Shown piece by piece: positions 33,694 to 42,236 of a DNA stretch of 64,000 bases. Source of the stretch: Lonepinella sp042468235 (GTDB taxonomy: Bacteria > Pseudomonadota > Gammaproteobacteria > Enterobacterales > Pasteurellaceae). Made by a program: the position numbers and the translations under genes. The DNA is taken from assembly GCF_042468235.1 (NCBI RefSeq), contig NZ_CP170386.1, positions 434,001 through 498,000 of the forward strand. Direction: 5' to 3'. Within the stretch, counting starts at the first letter, position 1, and each line of letters opens with the position of its first letter. The notes under the pieces were generated by a model. It was not told the origin of the DNA, did no database searches, and saw only the letters and a list, made by a program, of their open reading frames with translations.

Positions 33694-35721
33694 TTAGTAT
33701 AAACGATCTTTCTCTGCTTTGGTAAATAATTTTAGGGAAAATAAATATTGTGGTTGTTGCTGTAAAATCTGGTAATAGCTGTCGTAAGCCAATACATTTT
33801 GTACATACCCCCTAGTTTCATAAAAAGGAATAGATGCCACAAATTCCGCCATGGTAAGCGTGCCGTTGGCTTTTTTTAGCCAGCTATCCACACGGTTTGC
33901 CCCCGCATTATAAGCAGCTGCAATCAAAATACGATTATTTCCATATTTATCATAAAGTTGCTGTAAATGAGCAGTGCCTAGCATGATATTGTAAAACGGC
34001 TCAAATAGTTGTTGTTCATTATTATAGGGAAGTTGGGATTGTTGAGCGGTAAGTTTTGCCGTACTTGGCAATAATTGCATCAAGCCCCGCGCATTCGCAC
34101 TTGAACTGACTTTGGGTTTGTAAGCACTTTCTTGGCGAGCGATTGCCATGGCAAAAGTCCGCTGGATTTTTTTGCCAGAGAGATGTAAATCAAACCATTC
34201 TGTGTAAGCATTGGGTAAACGTAAAGACAAATAGCCCCAAGCCTTCGCTTGAATGGTGGCTTCTACACTGAGATCATACCAACCTTGTTTATTAGCATAA
34301 TCCGCTAGAGAAATTTGCTCGGGTTGTGTTAAGCCGTTTAACAGATTCGCCCATTCGCTATTCATATTGGCATCATCATTAAAATAACGTAATTCGGTAA
34401 TACGAGATAAAATCTGAGCAAAACGCTGTTCTACGGTTTTTTTATCTGAGTTTTCTACGCCAGATGTTTTAATTTCAAGCATTTTAGGCTGATAAACCAC
34501 GCCTAGATCTTGGGAGGCTAACATGGCATAAAAGCTACGTTGAGTAGAAAGTGCGGTTAAAATCTGTTGTTTTTTGGTTTTTGGTGCAGATTGAGCAATC
34601 CAGTATTGCCATTCTTCTTTTTGTTGAGTTTGTTCAGAAAGTAAATCGAGCCAGTTTTTGAATTTGGCTTTTTCTCGTATTGCTAGCCGAATACGGCGTT
34701 CAATGAGTTTATCATCTTTTAATTGAGTTAATTGTTCATCTCGCCATTGTTGAACGGCAGGATTTTCACTATCAAAAAATTGGGCTAAATAAAGCGATTT
34801 CCATTCAGTTAATTGACTTTGCGTGAGTTGAAAATCTTTCGCCCACTGTTCTAATTCTGTAAAATGCTTAATGGGATCGATTTGATTTTCATTTAATTTT
34901 TTAATATAAGCAGGCATAATCGCCAATAAAATACGGCGATCTAGGGAATCAGTTTTAGTTAATTTTACCACTGCAAAATCGGAATTGTGATTGGTTAAAT
35001 TGAGTGGATTATTAAGTAGTGTGAATAAACTTGCTATCCATTGTTTATTGGTATTATCCGTTAATTGCTGTTGTAAATGTTTCAGCAAATTACCATTACC
35101 TTGTTCAAATGCCAGTACAGCCCGTTGTTTGGCTAAATCTGGAGTTAAACCGCCTTGAGCTTGCCATTGAGCAAGTAAGGGATCACATTGGCTTGGTAAA
35201 CTTTTACCCGTGAGCCAGAGTTGCTCTAGTTTATTTGGTGGCAAAACTGCGGTATTTTTTTGCTGTGTTTTTTCATCAATGGCTTTCTGTTCGGTTTGAG
35301 CTTGCTCTGCTTGTAATACAATACATTGCGTTGTGGTATCTTGCGGTAATTTCGTTGAATTAGCAGTGATTGTCGCCCAGTCTTGCTGAGTGATACGTTG
35401 TTTTAGCCATTCTATTTTAAGTCGATTGGCAAAGTTTGGGTTAGGCTGATGTGCTTGATAATCTTCAATTTGCTGCAAGGTTAATTGGCTTTTGTTGGCG
35501 TTGAGTAGCTGGTATTCGGCATAGGAAACCAGCGGATAATTTGGAATTTGTTGCAATAATTGATTGGCTAACTGTTGCGTAGGCTGACTTTGTGAGATCG
35601 CCAACATTTCGCTGATTTTGCGGTAAATCTCACGTTGTTTCTGTAAATCTGGTGTATTAGCAACACTAGGTAAAGCGAAAAATAGACCCAATAAAGTGAA
35701 TTTAAGCAGAGATGATTTCAT
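33694..35721 (-). CDS. slt: Soluble lytic murein transglycosylase
   Basis: Periplasmic enzyme that cleaves peptidoglycan glycan strands to 1,6-anhydro products. It has 675 residues from ATG at 35721 (MKSSLLKFTLLGLFFALPSV, signal peptide to about residue 20). A long alpha-helical U-shaped domain is followed by a C-terminal lysozyme-like domain: AIARQESAYKPKVSSSANAR carries the catalytic glutamate, then GLMQLLPSTA and YNAGANRV. Overlaps the upstream yccS-type gene by 20 bp. The trp repressor gene follows, as in E. coli. Confidence 0.92.
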   Translation of the reverse strand: MKSSLLKFTLLGLFFALPSVANTPDLQKQREIYRKISEMLAISQSQPTQQLANQLLQQIPNYPLVSYAEYQLLNANKSQLTLQQIEDYQAHQPNPNFANRLKIEWLKQRITQQDWATITANSTKLPQDTTTQCIVLQAEQAQTEQKAIDEKTQQKNTAVLPPNKLEQLWLTGKSLPSQCDPLLAQWQAQGGLTPDLAKQRAVLAFEQGNGNLLKHLQQQLTDNTNKQWIASLFTLLNNPLNLTNHNSDFAVVKLTKTDSLDRRILLAIMPAYIKKLNENQIDPIKHFTELEQWAKDFQLTQSQLTEWKSLYLAQFFDSENPAVQQWRDEQLTQLKDDKLIERRIRLAIREKAKFKNWLDLLSEQTQQKEEWQYWIAQSAPKTKKQQILTALSTQRSFYAMLASQDLGVVYQPKMLEIKTSGVENSDKKTVEQRFAQILSRITELRYFNDDANMNSEWANLLNGLTQPEQISLADYANKQGWYDLSVEATIQAKAWGYLSLRLPNAYTEWFDLHLSGKKIQRTFAMAIARQESAYKPKVSSSANARGLMQLLPSTAKLTAQQSQLPYNNEQQLFEPFYNIMLGTAHLQQLYDKYGNNRILIAAAYNAGANRVDSWLKKANGTLTMAEFVASIPFYETRGYVQNVLAYDSYYQILQQQPQYLFSLKLFTKAEKDRLY

Positions 35722-37867
35722 GTTTATTATCCTGTATTGTTTGGGTTGCCGTTTGTGGTATGGCAGCATAAAGTGACGGCAAAAGTTGAGCAATTAAATT
35801 AAGCTGTTGCATTGGCATATTAAACACTGAACTAAGTAGATCATTTTGTTCAAGGCTATTTTTAATGCTGATATTAATTTGCTGAAAAAGGTCATCAAAT
35901 TGCACCGCACTTAATGTTGTCATCTTGTCTAATAATTCAATAATTTTCTTGGCAATAGGATAAAATTCACTTAAAAAATAGACATCTTGTGTGAGTTTTT
36001 GCATTTGCTCACGATATGCCCCTAAGGCGGAAATATAGCCTAAAAGTGCGGTGTTTAATTTCAATAATTCGAAGCCTTGTTGCAAATGTTGAGCATATTT
36101 TTTCGGCTCGTTATTCATATTACTGATGGTGCTGCTTAACTGGGTAGCATTGTCATGAGCATGACGGCGAACAATGCGGTATTTCAGATCATCGCCTTTG
36201 CCAAATTGTAAGTGACTGATAATATATAATAAATAGTTAGCATTACTTTTCATTAATTGGCTGATGACGTTGTTTAATTGCAAATATTTCCAGTCAGACC
36301 ATAAATAGCTCACCGCAAACCAAGCTAATGCGGTGCCGATTAAGGTATCTATTAAGCGTGGTAATAGGGCAGCGTAAATATCAAAGCCCATAATATCAAA
36401 GCTGGCTAATACTTGAATGGTGATAAAAAAGGTAGAATAGCTGTAATTATTACTGCGGAAAAAGTAAAACAGCGTACTCGCTATCACCACGACGGCGAGT
36501 TTGGCTTCAAGTGTGGATGTCATATAAGGCAGCAATGAGCCGACAATTACCCCCAAAATAGTGCCGATAATCCGTTGTTTTAAGCGTAGTTTGGTGGCGG
36601 AATAATTGGGTTGGCAGACAAAAATAATAGTCAGCAAAATCCAGTAGCCACGGTCCGTTTGCAGATGAAAATATTCTACTAAAGAACAGCAAATTAACAC
36701 CACTAAAGAGAGTCGCATGGCATGACGAAAAAGGGGCGATTGAAAGGTAAAATGTTGCCCGATACGTTGCAAAATTTTGCCTAAACCCGTGATATTTTCG
36801 CTGTAAATAGTTCGCTGTTCGGGTTCATGAATTGGTTGGGATAAGGATTGCAACTGGCAATGAATATTGCGTAAATTATCTAGCAAGGTTTTAATATGTA
36901 CTAATTCTGGGCTAGCAGGGTGTTGTTGGGTGTAAAGTTCAAAGGATTGACTGATCCCTGAAATCGCACGTTCTAAACGAAAGTGCGGTTGAAAATCCTG
37001 ATTTTTTTGTAACTGTTGAGCAATATCGCGACAGGCTTGAGCTTGTAATTCTAATAAACGTTGAATACGAAAAATGAGATCGGAATTTTTCAGCTGGGTT
37101 GCTAATGTTTTATAGTCAAAATGGCTTGAATTAGCTTTCTCGTGAATATCCTGTGCTGACATATAATAACGGCACATTTTACTGGTGTAAGAATAACGGT
37201 TATTATCTTGCATGCGATAAAATAATGCTGTACGACATTCGTTAAACACATTGATGACTTGGCTATTTTTCATTGCTAGGGTCAACTGTTTCTGTGAAAG
37301 CTGTTCCACATCATCAGGATCGAAAAATACTGATTTGGCATCTAAATAATCCGCCAATGCGACAAATGCACGGCTGATTTTTTCTTGGAGCGGACGGTTC
37401 GGAAAACATAAATGCACGGTGACGGTGATGAAGCTATATAACAGCGTGCCTGATAAAATCATCAGCGGATTAATATACCAAGGGGTATCAGGCAAATAGG
37501 CGAGCGTGGTATAAAGCGAAACGACCAAAGTGCCAAAGGCAATAGTGCTGTAACGCTGTCCGACAGCCCCAACCATGGTGAAAAGAAACGTCATGCCAGT
37601 CATTGCCAATACAAACCAAATGCCTTGATTGAGAAAATATTGTGTCACTAAAGACGAAATGGAAAAGGCAATAACAGTATAAAAAATATTTTTTAACCGT
37701 CCAGATAAACGGTGATCTAAATCCACTAAACTGGCAGCGATAACCCCTAATATTAATGGCATACTTTGATCGGTAATATTTAATAACCAAATGAGTACAC
37801 AAGCAATATTGACGGCAATAGCAATCGGTAATACGCTGATGATTTTGCTGTTAAGTTTAATCAACAT
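35702..37867 (-). CDS. yccS: YccS-family inner-membrane protein (FUSC family)
   Basis: Membrane protein of 721 residues with two blocks of about five to six helices each (roughly 10-150 and 385-520), each followed by a cytoplasmic helical region. This is the layout of the FUSC/aromatic-acid exporter-like family. Motif NRPLQEKISRAFVALADYLDAK and the second block's QPNYSATKLRLKQRIIGTILG fit YccS. Function is not established. Directly follows yccF, as in E. coli, and overlaps slt at its 3' end. Confidence 0.88.
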   Translation of the reverse strand: MLIKLNSKIISVLPIAIAVNIACVLIWLLNITDQSMPLILGVIAASLVDLDHRLSGRLKNIFYTVIAFSISSLVTQYFLNQGIWFVLAMTGMTFLFTMVGAVGQRYSTIAFGTLVVSLYTTLAYLPDTPWYINPLMILSGTLLYSFITVTVHLCFPNRPLQEKISRAFVALADYLDAKSVFFDPDDVEQLSQKQLTLAMKNSQVINVFNECRTALFYRMQDNNRYSYTSKMCRYYMSAQDIHEKANSSHFDYKTLATQLKNSDLIFRIQRLLELQAQACRDIAQQLQKNQDFQPHFRLERAISGISQSFELYTQQHPASPELVHIKTLLDNLRNIHCQLQSLSQPIHEPEQRTIYSENITGLGKILQRIGQHFTFQSPLFRHAMRLSLVVLICCSLVEYFHLQTDRGYWILLTIIFVCQPNYSATKLRLKQRIIGTILGVIVGSLLPYMTSTLEAKLAVVVIASTLFYFFRSNNYSYSTFFITIQVLASFDIMGFDIYAALLPRLIDTLIGTALAWFAVSYLWSDWKYLQLNNVISQLMKSNANYLLYIISHLQFGKGDDLKYRIVRRHAHDNATQLSSTISNMNNEPKKYAQHLQQGFELLKLNTALLGYISALGAYREQMQKLTQDVYFLSEFYPIAKKIIELLDKMTTLSAVQFDDLFQQINISIKNSLEQNDLLSSVFNMPMQQLNLIAQLLPSLYAAIPQTATQTIQDNKHEIISA

Positions 37868-37881
37868 TGTCTAGTATTATC

Positions 37882-38337
37882 CTAAGCGTTACGTCTTAAT
37901 TCAAATTCCTTTTCGGCAGCATGTTGACGAGCGAGAGCAGCCATTTCTTTGGATACGACACGTTGTCCTACGGGAAAGAGTGAAATCGGAGCAAGTTTAA
38001 AATGGGCTAATCCAGTTGGAATACCGACTAATGTTACACATTGTCCAATGCCCACAAAAATGTGCATTAAACAAAGCCACCAACCGCAGAAAATAAACCA
38101 CACTACATTGAGCATTTTGCCTAATACATCTGTTCCTGCATTATTGGGATCTAAATATTTAATATGCACAATATCATTGCCGAAAGGTACTAGCGACATT
38201 TTGGTAATTTCCCAACAGCTACGAGTGTAAGGCAAGGTGATAATTAACACTGCACTGATTACCGTGGCGAATAACCAACCTAATGTTACCGCAAAGCCAC
38301 CGAGAACAAAATTAAGAATGTTTAGAATAAAAGCCAT
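37882..38337 (-). CDS. yccF: YccF-family inner-membrane protein
   Basis: Small membrane protein of 151 residues made of two copies of the YccF (DUF307) domain. Each copy has a hydrophobic hairpin plus a glycine/tryptophan-rich loop: GGFAVTLGWLFATVISAVL and NVVWFIFCGWWLCLMHIFVG. Four predicted helices. Function unknown; partnered with yccS 14 bp downstream in the same operon. Confidence 0.88.
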   Translation of the reverse strand: MAFILNILNFVLGGFAVTLGWLFATVISAVLIITLPYTRSCWEITKMSLVPFGNDIVHIKYLDPNNAGTDVLGKMLNVVWFIFCGWWLCLMHIFVGIGQCVTLVGIPTGLAHFKLAPISLFPVGQRVVSKEMAALARQHAAEKEFELRRNA

Positions 38338-38366
38338 AAAAATATCCTATAAACGAAAATACCAAA

Positions 38367-38477
38367 CCCCGCACTTGCGTACGGGGTTATACTAAGTAAC
38401 GCCACGCTGTGGCTTTATTACCTACCTAGATGTAGAACATCATAATATGTTTAGTTTGGTACACAAGTACTAAGCAG
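38367..38477. repeat. Inverted pair of REP-like units upstream of yccF
   Basis: CCCCGCAC/GTACGGGG hairpin (38367-38386), then TTATACTAAGTAACGCCACG and a small CCACGCTGTGG hairpin, ending with an inverted counterpart TTTGGTACACAAGTACTAAG near 38455-38475. Same family and paired layout as 12692-12802. It fills the gap between the UPF0319 gene and yccF. Confidence 0.6.
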
Positions 38478-38479
38478 AA

Positions 38480-39145
38480 CTATTTTTGATTTTTCACCCA
38501 GTTCAAGAAACGTTGTTGAGTTTCTTTATCAGCTTGTTGATACCAATATTGCAACATTTGTTCTGCTGCATTTTCACCTTGTACAGTGACTTTACCTTTT
38601 TGTACTTTACCGTTCGAACCTATGGTTGCAACCGTGGCTGGTAAAGTTGCGGTAGCTAATGCTGGTACAGCAGCAACTGCACCTGAAGCATTGTATTCAG
38701 ATAAGTTCTCGACCAAATTTACCCCAGGTAAGAAACCTTCTTGTTTCAAGTATTCTTGTTTGGTGCTAATGGTTTTTCCTGAACTTGTTTTCACGGTAAT
38801 ATTGGGATTTTGTTTAAACTGTTCTGCATCACGATCTGTTCCCAAACGTGGAGCAGCAATTTGAATGTCTTCTGTGGAACCTTGGAATGTCACGACAATA
38901 GGATCGCTTTCAAATAAACTACGGTCAGAGCCTTCACGCACGATTTCAGATACTCGAATGACCACTTGATGCATGTTTGTATCATTAATATTGAATGAAC
39001 GAACATCTTTTAATAAAGATTTACTGGCTTTTTGACCATCAATAGCTAAAAAATCAATATTTGATGAACTGGTAACAACACCTGCGAAACTCGCAGAACT
39101 AGCTAATAATGCTACGGTAGCAAGGGTAGCAAGACGAAATTTCAT
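38480..39145 (-). CDS. UPF0319 (DUF2057) exported protein, YccT/CsgI-like
   Basis: Exported protein of 221 residues with signal peptide MKFRLATLATVALLASSASF cleaved about residue 21. The DUF2057 core reads NIDFLAIDGQKASKSLL and QVVIRVSEIVREGSDRSLF. E. coli YccT (CsgI) is reported to inhibit curli assembly. Pasteurellaceae lack curli as far as I know, so the job here is unclear. Neighbourhood with yccF and yccS matches the E. coli ycc cluster. Confidence 0.85.
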   Translation of the reverse strand: MKFRLATLATVALLASSASFAGVVTSSSNIDFLAIDGQKASKSLLKDVRSFNINDTNMHQVVIRVSEIVREGSDRSLFESDPIVVTFQGSTEDIQIAAPRLGTDRDAEQFKQNPNITVKTSSGKTISTKQEYLKQEGFLPGVNLVENLSEYNASGAVAAVPALATATLPATVATIGSNGKVQKGKVTVQGENAAEQMLQYWYQQADKETQQRFLNWVKNQK

Positions 39146-39284
39146 ATTTACTCCTTCTGGATTAATAGGATTTTCACTTTATTATCCTAAAGTGATGGCT
39201 AATATGCTATGCTAATTTTACTCAAATGAAAATAGTAGAATGCAAAAAAAGAGGCCTTTTTGATAAAATAACAGGAGGGGATAT

Positions 39285-39557
39285 ATGGAAAAAAGACAAT
39301 TTACCGTTTATGGACGTGTTCAGGGCGTAGCATTTCGTTTTTATACCTTATTACAAGCCCGAAAATTAGGTGTAGGGGGGTATGTAAAAAATCTTTCAGA
39401 TGGTTCAGTATTCACGGTAATTGAAGGAAGCACTGAGCAGCTTAACGCTATGCGAGAGTGGTTACAACAAGGCTCACCGAGTGCAAAAGTAAGTAGGGTT
39501 GTAGAACAGCCTTATTTGGGAGATAGAAAATTTAGTGGATTTGCGATTGAACATTAA
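39285..39557 (+). CDS. acyP: Acylphosphatase
   Basis: Small cytosolic enzyme hydrolysing acyl phosphates such as acetyl phosphate. The 90 residues are standard. The N-terminal phosphate loop and catalytic arginine are in YGRVQGVAFRFYT (about 9-21), and the asparagine is in GYVKNLSDGSVFTVIEG. Divergent from the UPF0319 gene; RBS AGGAGGGG precedes the ATG. In E. coli yccX is also near yccT-yccS. Confidence 0.93.
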   Translation: MEKRQFTVYGRVQGVAFRFYTLLQARKLGVGGYVKNLSDGSVFTVIEGSTEQLNAMREWLQQGSPSAKVSRVVEQPYLGDRKFSGFAIEH

Positions 39558-39652
39558 ATAGACTTGAATTTACAAATCAATCTGTCTTGGGTTTTATTAT
39601 AACTGTTACAGAAATCATAAACTTGTAACTTATTGAAAATGTCTGTAAAAAA

Positions 39653-39690
39653 AAGCGAGTAACGTGGGATGAAACTCGCTAACACTTTTT
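39653..39690 (+). terminator. Probable terminator after acyP
   Basis: AGCGAGT (39654-39660) pairs with ACTCGCT (39674-39680) over a 13-base loop, followed after AACAC by TTTTT. Moderate strength. Confidence 0.5.
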
Positions 39691-39720
39691 ACTACCTAAT
39701 TATTATCTATTTTCGTTAAT

Positions 39721-39744
39721 CATTATATATTTTTTTATATAATG
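39721..39744. promoter_or_regulatory. ModE-like operator before the Mop gene
   Basis: CATTATATA (39721) and TATATAATG (39736) are a perfect 9-6-9 inverted repeat. It resembles the ModE recognition pattern TATATA-N6-TATATA of molybdate regulons and lies 63 bp before a molybdate-binding Mop-domain gene. Confidence 0.5.
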
Positions 39745-39806
39745 TTCAAGTGTCTTTTTTCCGATATAATGAAATTTGTTATTTAGCTATTAAAAAAAGG
39801 AAAATT

Positions 39807-40232
39807 ATGGCAATTAGTGCAAGAAACCAACTTAAAGCAACCGTGCAAGTAATCAAAACAGGTGTAACTACGGATATTATTGAACTCGTTTTAACCAGTG
39901 GTGAAAAATTAGTGGCTTCTATTACATCAGAAAGTACCCAAAATTTAGGTTTAAAAGTAGGATCAGATGTGGTCGCTATTTTTAAAGCACCTTCGGTGAT
40001 CTTATCAACGGATAATGATTTAATCTTATCTTGTCGTAATCAATTTAATGCAACGGTTCAGCAAGTTACTGATGGGGCGGTCAATGCTGAAGTCTCAGTG
40101 AAAACAGAGGGTGGTGTTGAACTGACCGCCATTATCACCGAAACTAGCGTCAAAAATCTAGGTTTAGTGATTGGTTCTAAAGTCACAGCTCTAATCAAAG
40201 CATCTCATATTGTATTAGGTGTAAAACGTTAG
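39807..40232 (+). CDS. Di-Mop (TOBE) molybdate-binding protein
   Basis: Small cytosolic molybdate-binding protein of 141 residues made of two consecutive Mop domains. MAISARNQLKATVQVIKTG opens the first; the second begins LSCRNQFNATVQQVTDGAVN. Each has GSDVVAIFKAPSVIL / GSKVTALIKASHIVL at its end. Mopterin-like proteins store or buffer molybdate in the cell. Start chosen at ATG 39807 after AAAGGAAAA; an upstream in-frame start at 39750 has no family support. A ModE-like dyad upstream supports molybdate control. Confidence 0.88.
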   Translation: MAISARNQLKATVQVIKTGVTTDIIELVLTSGEKLVASITSESTQNLGLKVGSDVVAIFKAPSVILSTDNDLILSCRNQFNATVQQVTDGAVNAEVSVKTEGGVELTAIITETSVKNLGLVIGSKVTALIKASHIVLGVKR

Positions 40233-40259
40233 TTTTAGATTTTGTTATGAGAAAAGACG

Positions 40260-40298
40260 AAGTGCGGTGAAAAATTAAATATTTTCACCGCACTTTTT
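40260..40298 (+). terminator. USS-pair terminator after the Mop gene
   Basis: AAGTGCGGTGAAAA (40260-40273) and TTTTCACCGCACTT (40282-40295) form a long stem followed by TTTGTTGTTTT. Two uptake words face each other, the classic Pasteurellaceae use of USS as a terminator. Confidence 0.85.
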
Positions 40299-40328
40299 GT
40301 TGTTTTAATTCCCGTTGAGTATTTTAAT

Positions 40329-41771
40329 TTATTTTTTCCATAGTCTTGGATCAAGATTATATTTTTTTAATTGCGGATGATCATCAACATAAAATGTTGG
40401 TTCTTGCTTGGCTTTTAATTGGCGTTGATAATCTTTTAAAATAATCCACACAATCGGCGATAACAACACAATGGCAACCAAGTTCACCATTGCCATAATT
40501 GCCATCACGGAATCAGCAAAATCCCATACGATAGTGGCAGAATTTACCGCACCAAAATAGACGAAGAACAATACTGCTAAACGGAAAGCTAGCACTAACC
40601 ATGGACGGTTTTTGATAAAACGAATATTACTTTCCGCATAAGCATAGTTACCGATAATGGAAGAAAAGGCAAACAAAAATAAAATAAATGCTAGGAAATG
40701 CAAACCAAAATCGCCCACATGGAATTGTAAGGCATGTTGGGTTAACGAAATGCTTTGTAAACCTGATGTGGCGTAATCATCGGATAATAAAATGATAATT
40801 GCAGTACAGCTACACACGACAATAGTATCGACAAACACACCGAGCATTTGGATTAAACCTTGACTGGCAGGGTGTTTAACATCTGCACTGGCGGCAGCAT
40901 TAGGGGCAGAACCCATCCCCGCTTCATTGGAGAATAAACCACGTTTAATGCCCATTAACATGGATTTTGATAACACGGCACCAAAAAAGCCACCAGCCAT
41001 AGCAGAAAAATCAAAGGCACTGGAAACAATATCCGATAATATAGTCGGGACTTTGCTGATATTCATACCTAAAATAATCACAGCAATAATTAAATAAAAT
41101 AACGCCATAGTTGGTACGACTTTGGCTGAGAATCCACCGATACGTTTAATGCCACCGAAAATAATTAAACCACTTAACACAACTAACGCCATGCCTACAT
41201 ACTGAGCATCCCATTTCCAAGCATTATGGGTGGCTTCGACAATAGAGTTAGCTTGTACCGCATTAAATGCAAAACCAAAGGTGAAGATTAAAGATAGAGC
41301 GAAAATTACCGCTAACCAAGGGGCTTTTAAACCTTGTGTAATATAATAAGCTGGACCACCACGGAACGTACCGTCTTTATCTTGTACTTTGAATAATTGA
41401 GCCAAGCTAGATTCCGCAAAGGCACTGGACATTCCCAGTAAAGCAGTCATCCACATCCAAAACACTGCACCCGATCCACCGATAGCAATCGCTGTTGCTA
41501 CACCACTAATATTACCTACTCCAACACGGCTAGCTAATCCTGTAGTAAAGGCTTGGAACGGACTTAATGAATCACCGTCAGAAACACGCCCAGACCACAT
41601 TTCACGTAAACTTTGTGGTAATAAGCGGAGTTGAACTAATCCAGTGGTAATCGTAAAAAATAAGCCAACACCGAGTAATAACACGATGGTAATATCCCAT
41701 AATGGTGTGCTTAGTGTTTGGTTAAACCAGTTAATACCTGATTCAATAAGATCAAAAAATTCCTTAAACAT
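40329..41771 (-). CDS. Sodium:alanine symporter (AGCS family)
   Basis: Inner-membrane amino-acid/sodium symporter of 480 residues with about 11 helices. Family signatures: the N-terminal WDITIVLLLGVGLFFTITTG, GVGNISGVATAIAIGGSGAVFWMWM (split as GVGNISGVATA and GGSGAVFWMWM), GGPAYYITQGL, and GLFSNEAGMGSAPNAAAS. Related H. influenzae proteins are annotated DagA, AlsT or AgcS. Monocistronic. Substrate is inferred to be alanine and/or glycine. Confidence 0.88.
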   Translation of the reverse strand: MFKEFFDLIESGINWFNQTLSTPLWDITIVLLLGVGLFFTITTGLVQLRLLPQSLREMWSGRVSDGDSLSPFQAFTTGLASRVGVGNISGVATAIAIGGSGAVFWMWMTALLGMSSAFAESSLAQLFKVQDKDGTFRGGPAYYITQGLKAPWLAVIFALSLIFTFGFAFNAVQANSIVEATHNAWKWDAQYVGMALVVLSGLIIFGGIKRIGGFSAKVVPTMALFYLIIAVIILGMNISKVPTILSDIVSSAFDFSAMAGGFFGAVLSKSMLMGIKRGLFSNEAGMGSAPNAAASADVKHPASQGLIQMLGVFVDTIVVCSCTAIIILLSDDYATSGLQSISLTQHALQFHVGDFGLHFLAFILFLFAFSSIIGNYAYAESNIRFIKNRPWLVLAFRLAVLFFVYFGAVNSATIVWDFADSVMAIMAMVNLVAIVLLSPIVWIILKDYQRQLKAKQEPTFYVDDHPQLKKYNLDPRLWKK

Positions 41772-41786
41772 AATGGCTCCAAATAA

Positions 41787-41818
41787 AAAAAGAGAACATC
41801 CTGATATTCTCTTTTATT
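41787..41818 (-). terminator. Probable terminator downstream of the CHY-tehB unit
   Basis: On the minus strand AAAAGAGAA and TTCTCTTTT form a 9-bp stem with a 10-base loop and run into TTTTTTTA. It lies between the CHY gene and the symporter, so it may end the tehB transcript or act as a leader hairpin of the symporter. Confidence 0.55.
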
Positions 41819-41918
41819 TATAAAAATGTCTATGTTTTTGTTGGGTATAAATAAAAATAATGTTTTTATTTTGAATTTTATATAAAAAATGAAAGGTTTT
41901 TGTGATTAATATCTATTT

Positions 41919-42236
41919 TTATTCATCTGTATTAAAATAAATCGCATAATGTTTTTGACAACCCATATTAAACTGAGCTTGACAATGGGGGCAATGAGTC
42001 GCCCCCATATATTGCTTAATGCTCAAGGTTTTTTTACAGTGACCACATAAAATCGCGTGTTGATCAAATTCTGTTTTTGACCAACGTTCAATCGGGTGAT
42101 CTTCACAAGCATTATGGCATTGATAGCAAGGATAAAATTTACCGCAGCATTTGAATTGAATGGCAATAATATCCACTGCACTGTGATAATGCTCACAGCG
42201 AGTTTCATCGTCCACTAATAAGCCATAAACCTGCAT
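41919..42236 (-). CDS. CHY-type zinc-finger protein
   Basis: Small zinc-binding protein of 105 residues. The CHY finger ligands are plainly visible: CEHYHS (about 14-19), CCGKFYPCYQCHNACEDH (about 30-47), then CGHCKKTLS and CPHCQAQF. Related to the Hot13/CHY family, some members of which bind zinc in redox or ubiquitin pathways; the bacterial role is unknown. Start ATG overlaps the tehB stop by one base (TAATG), so the two proteins are translated together. Confidence 0.8.
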   Translation of the reverse strand: MQVYGLLVDDETRCEHYHSAVDIIAIQFKCCGKFYPCYQCHNACEDHPIERWSKTEFDQHAILCGHCKKTLSIKQYMGATHCPHCQAQFNMGCQKHYAIYFNTDE

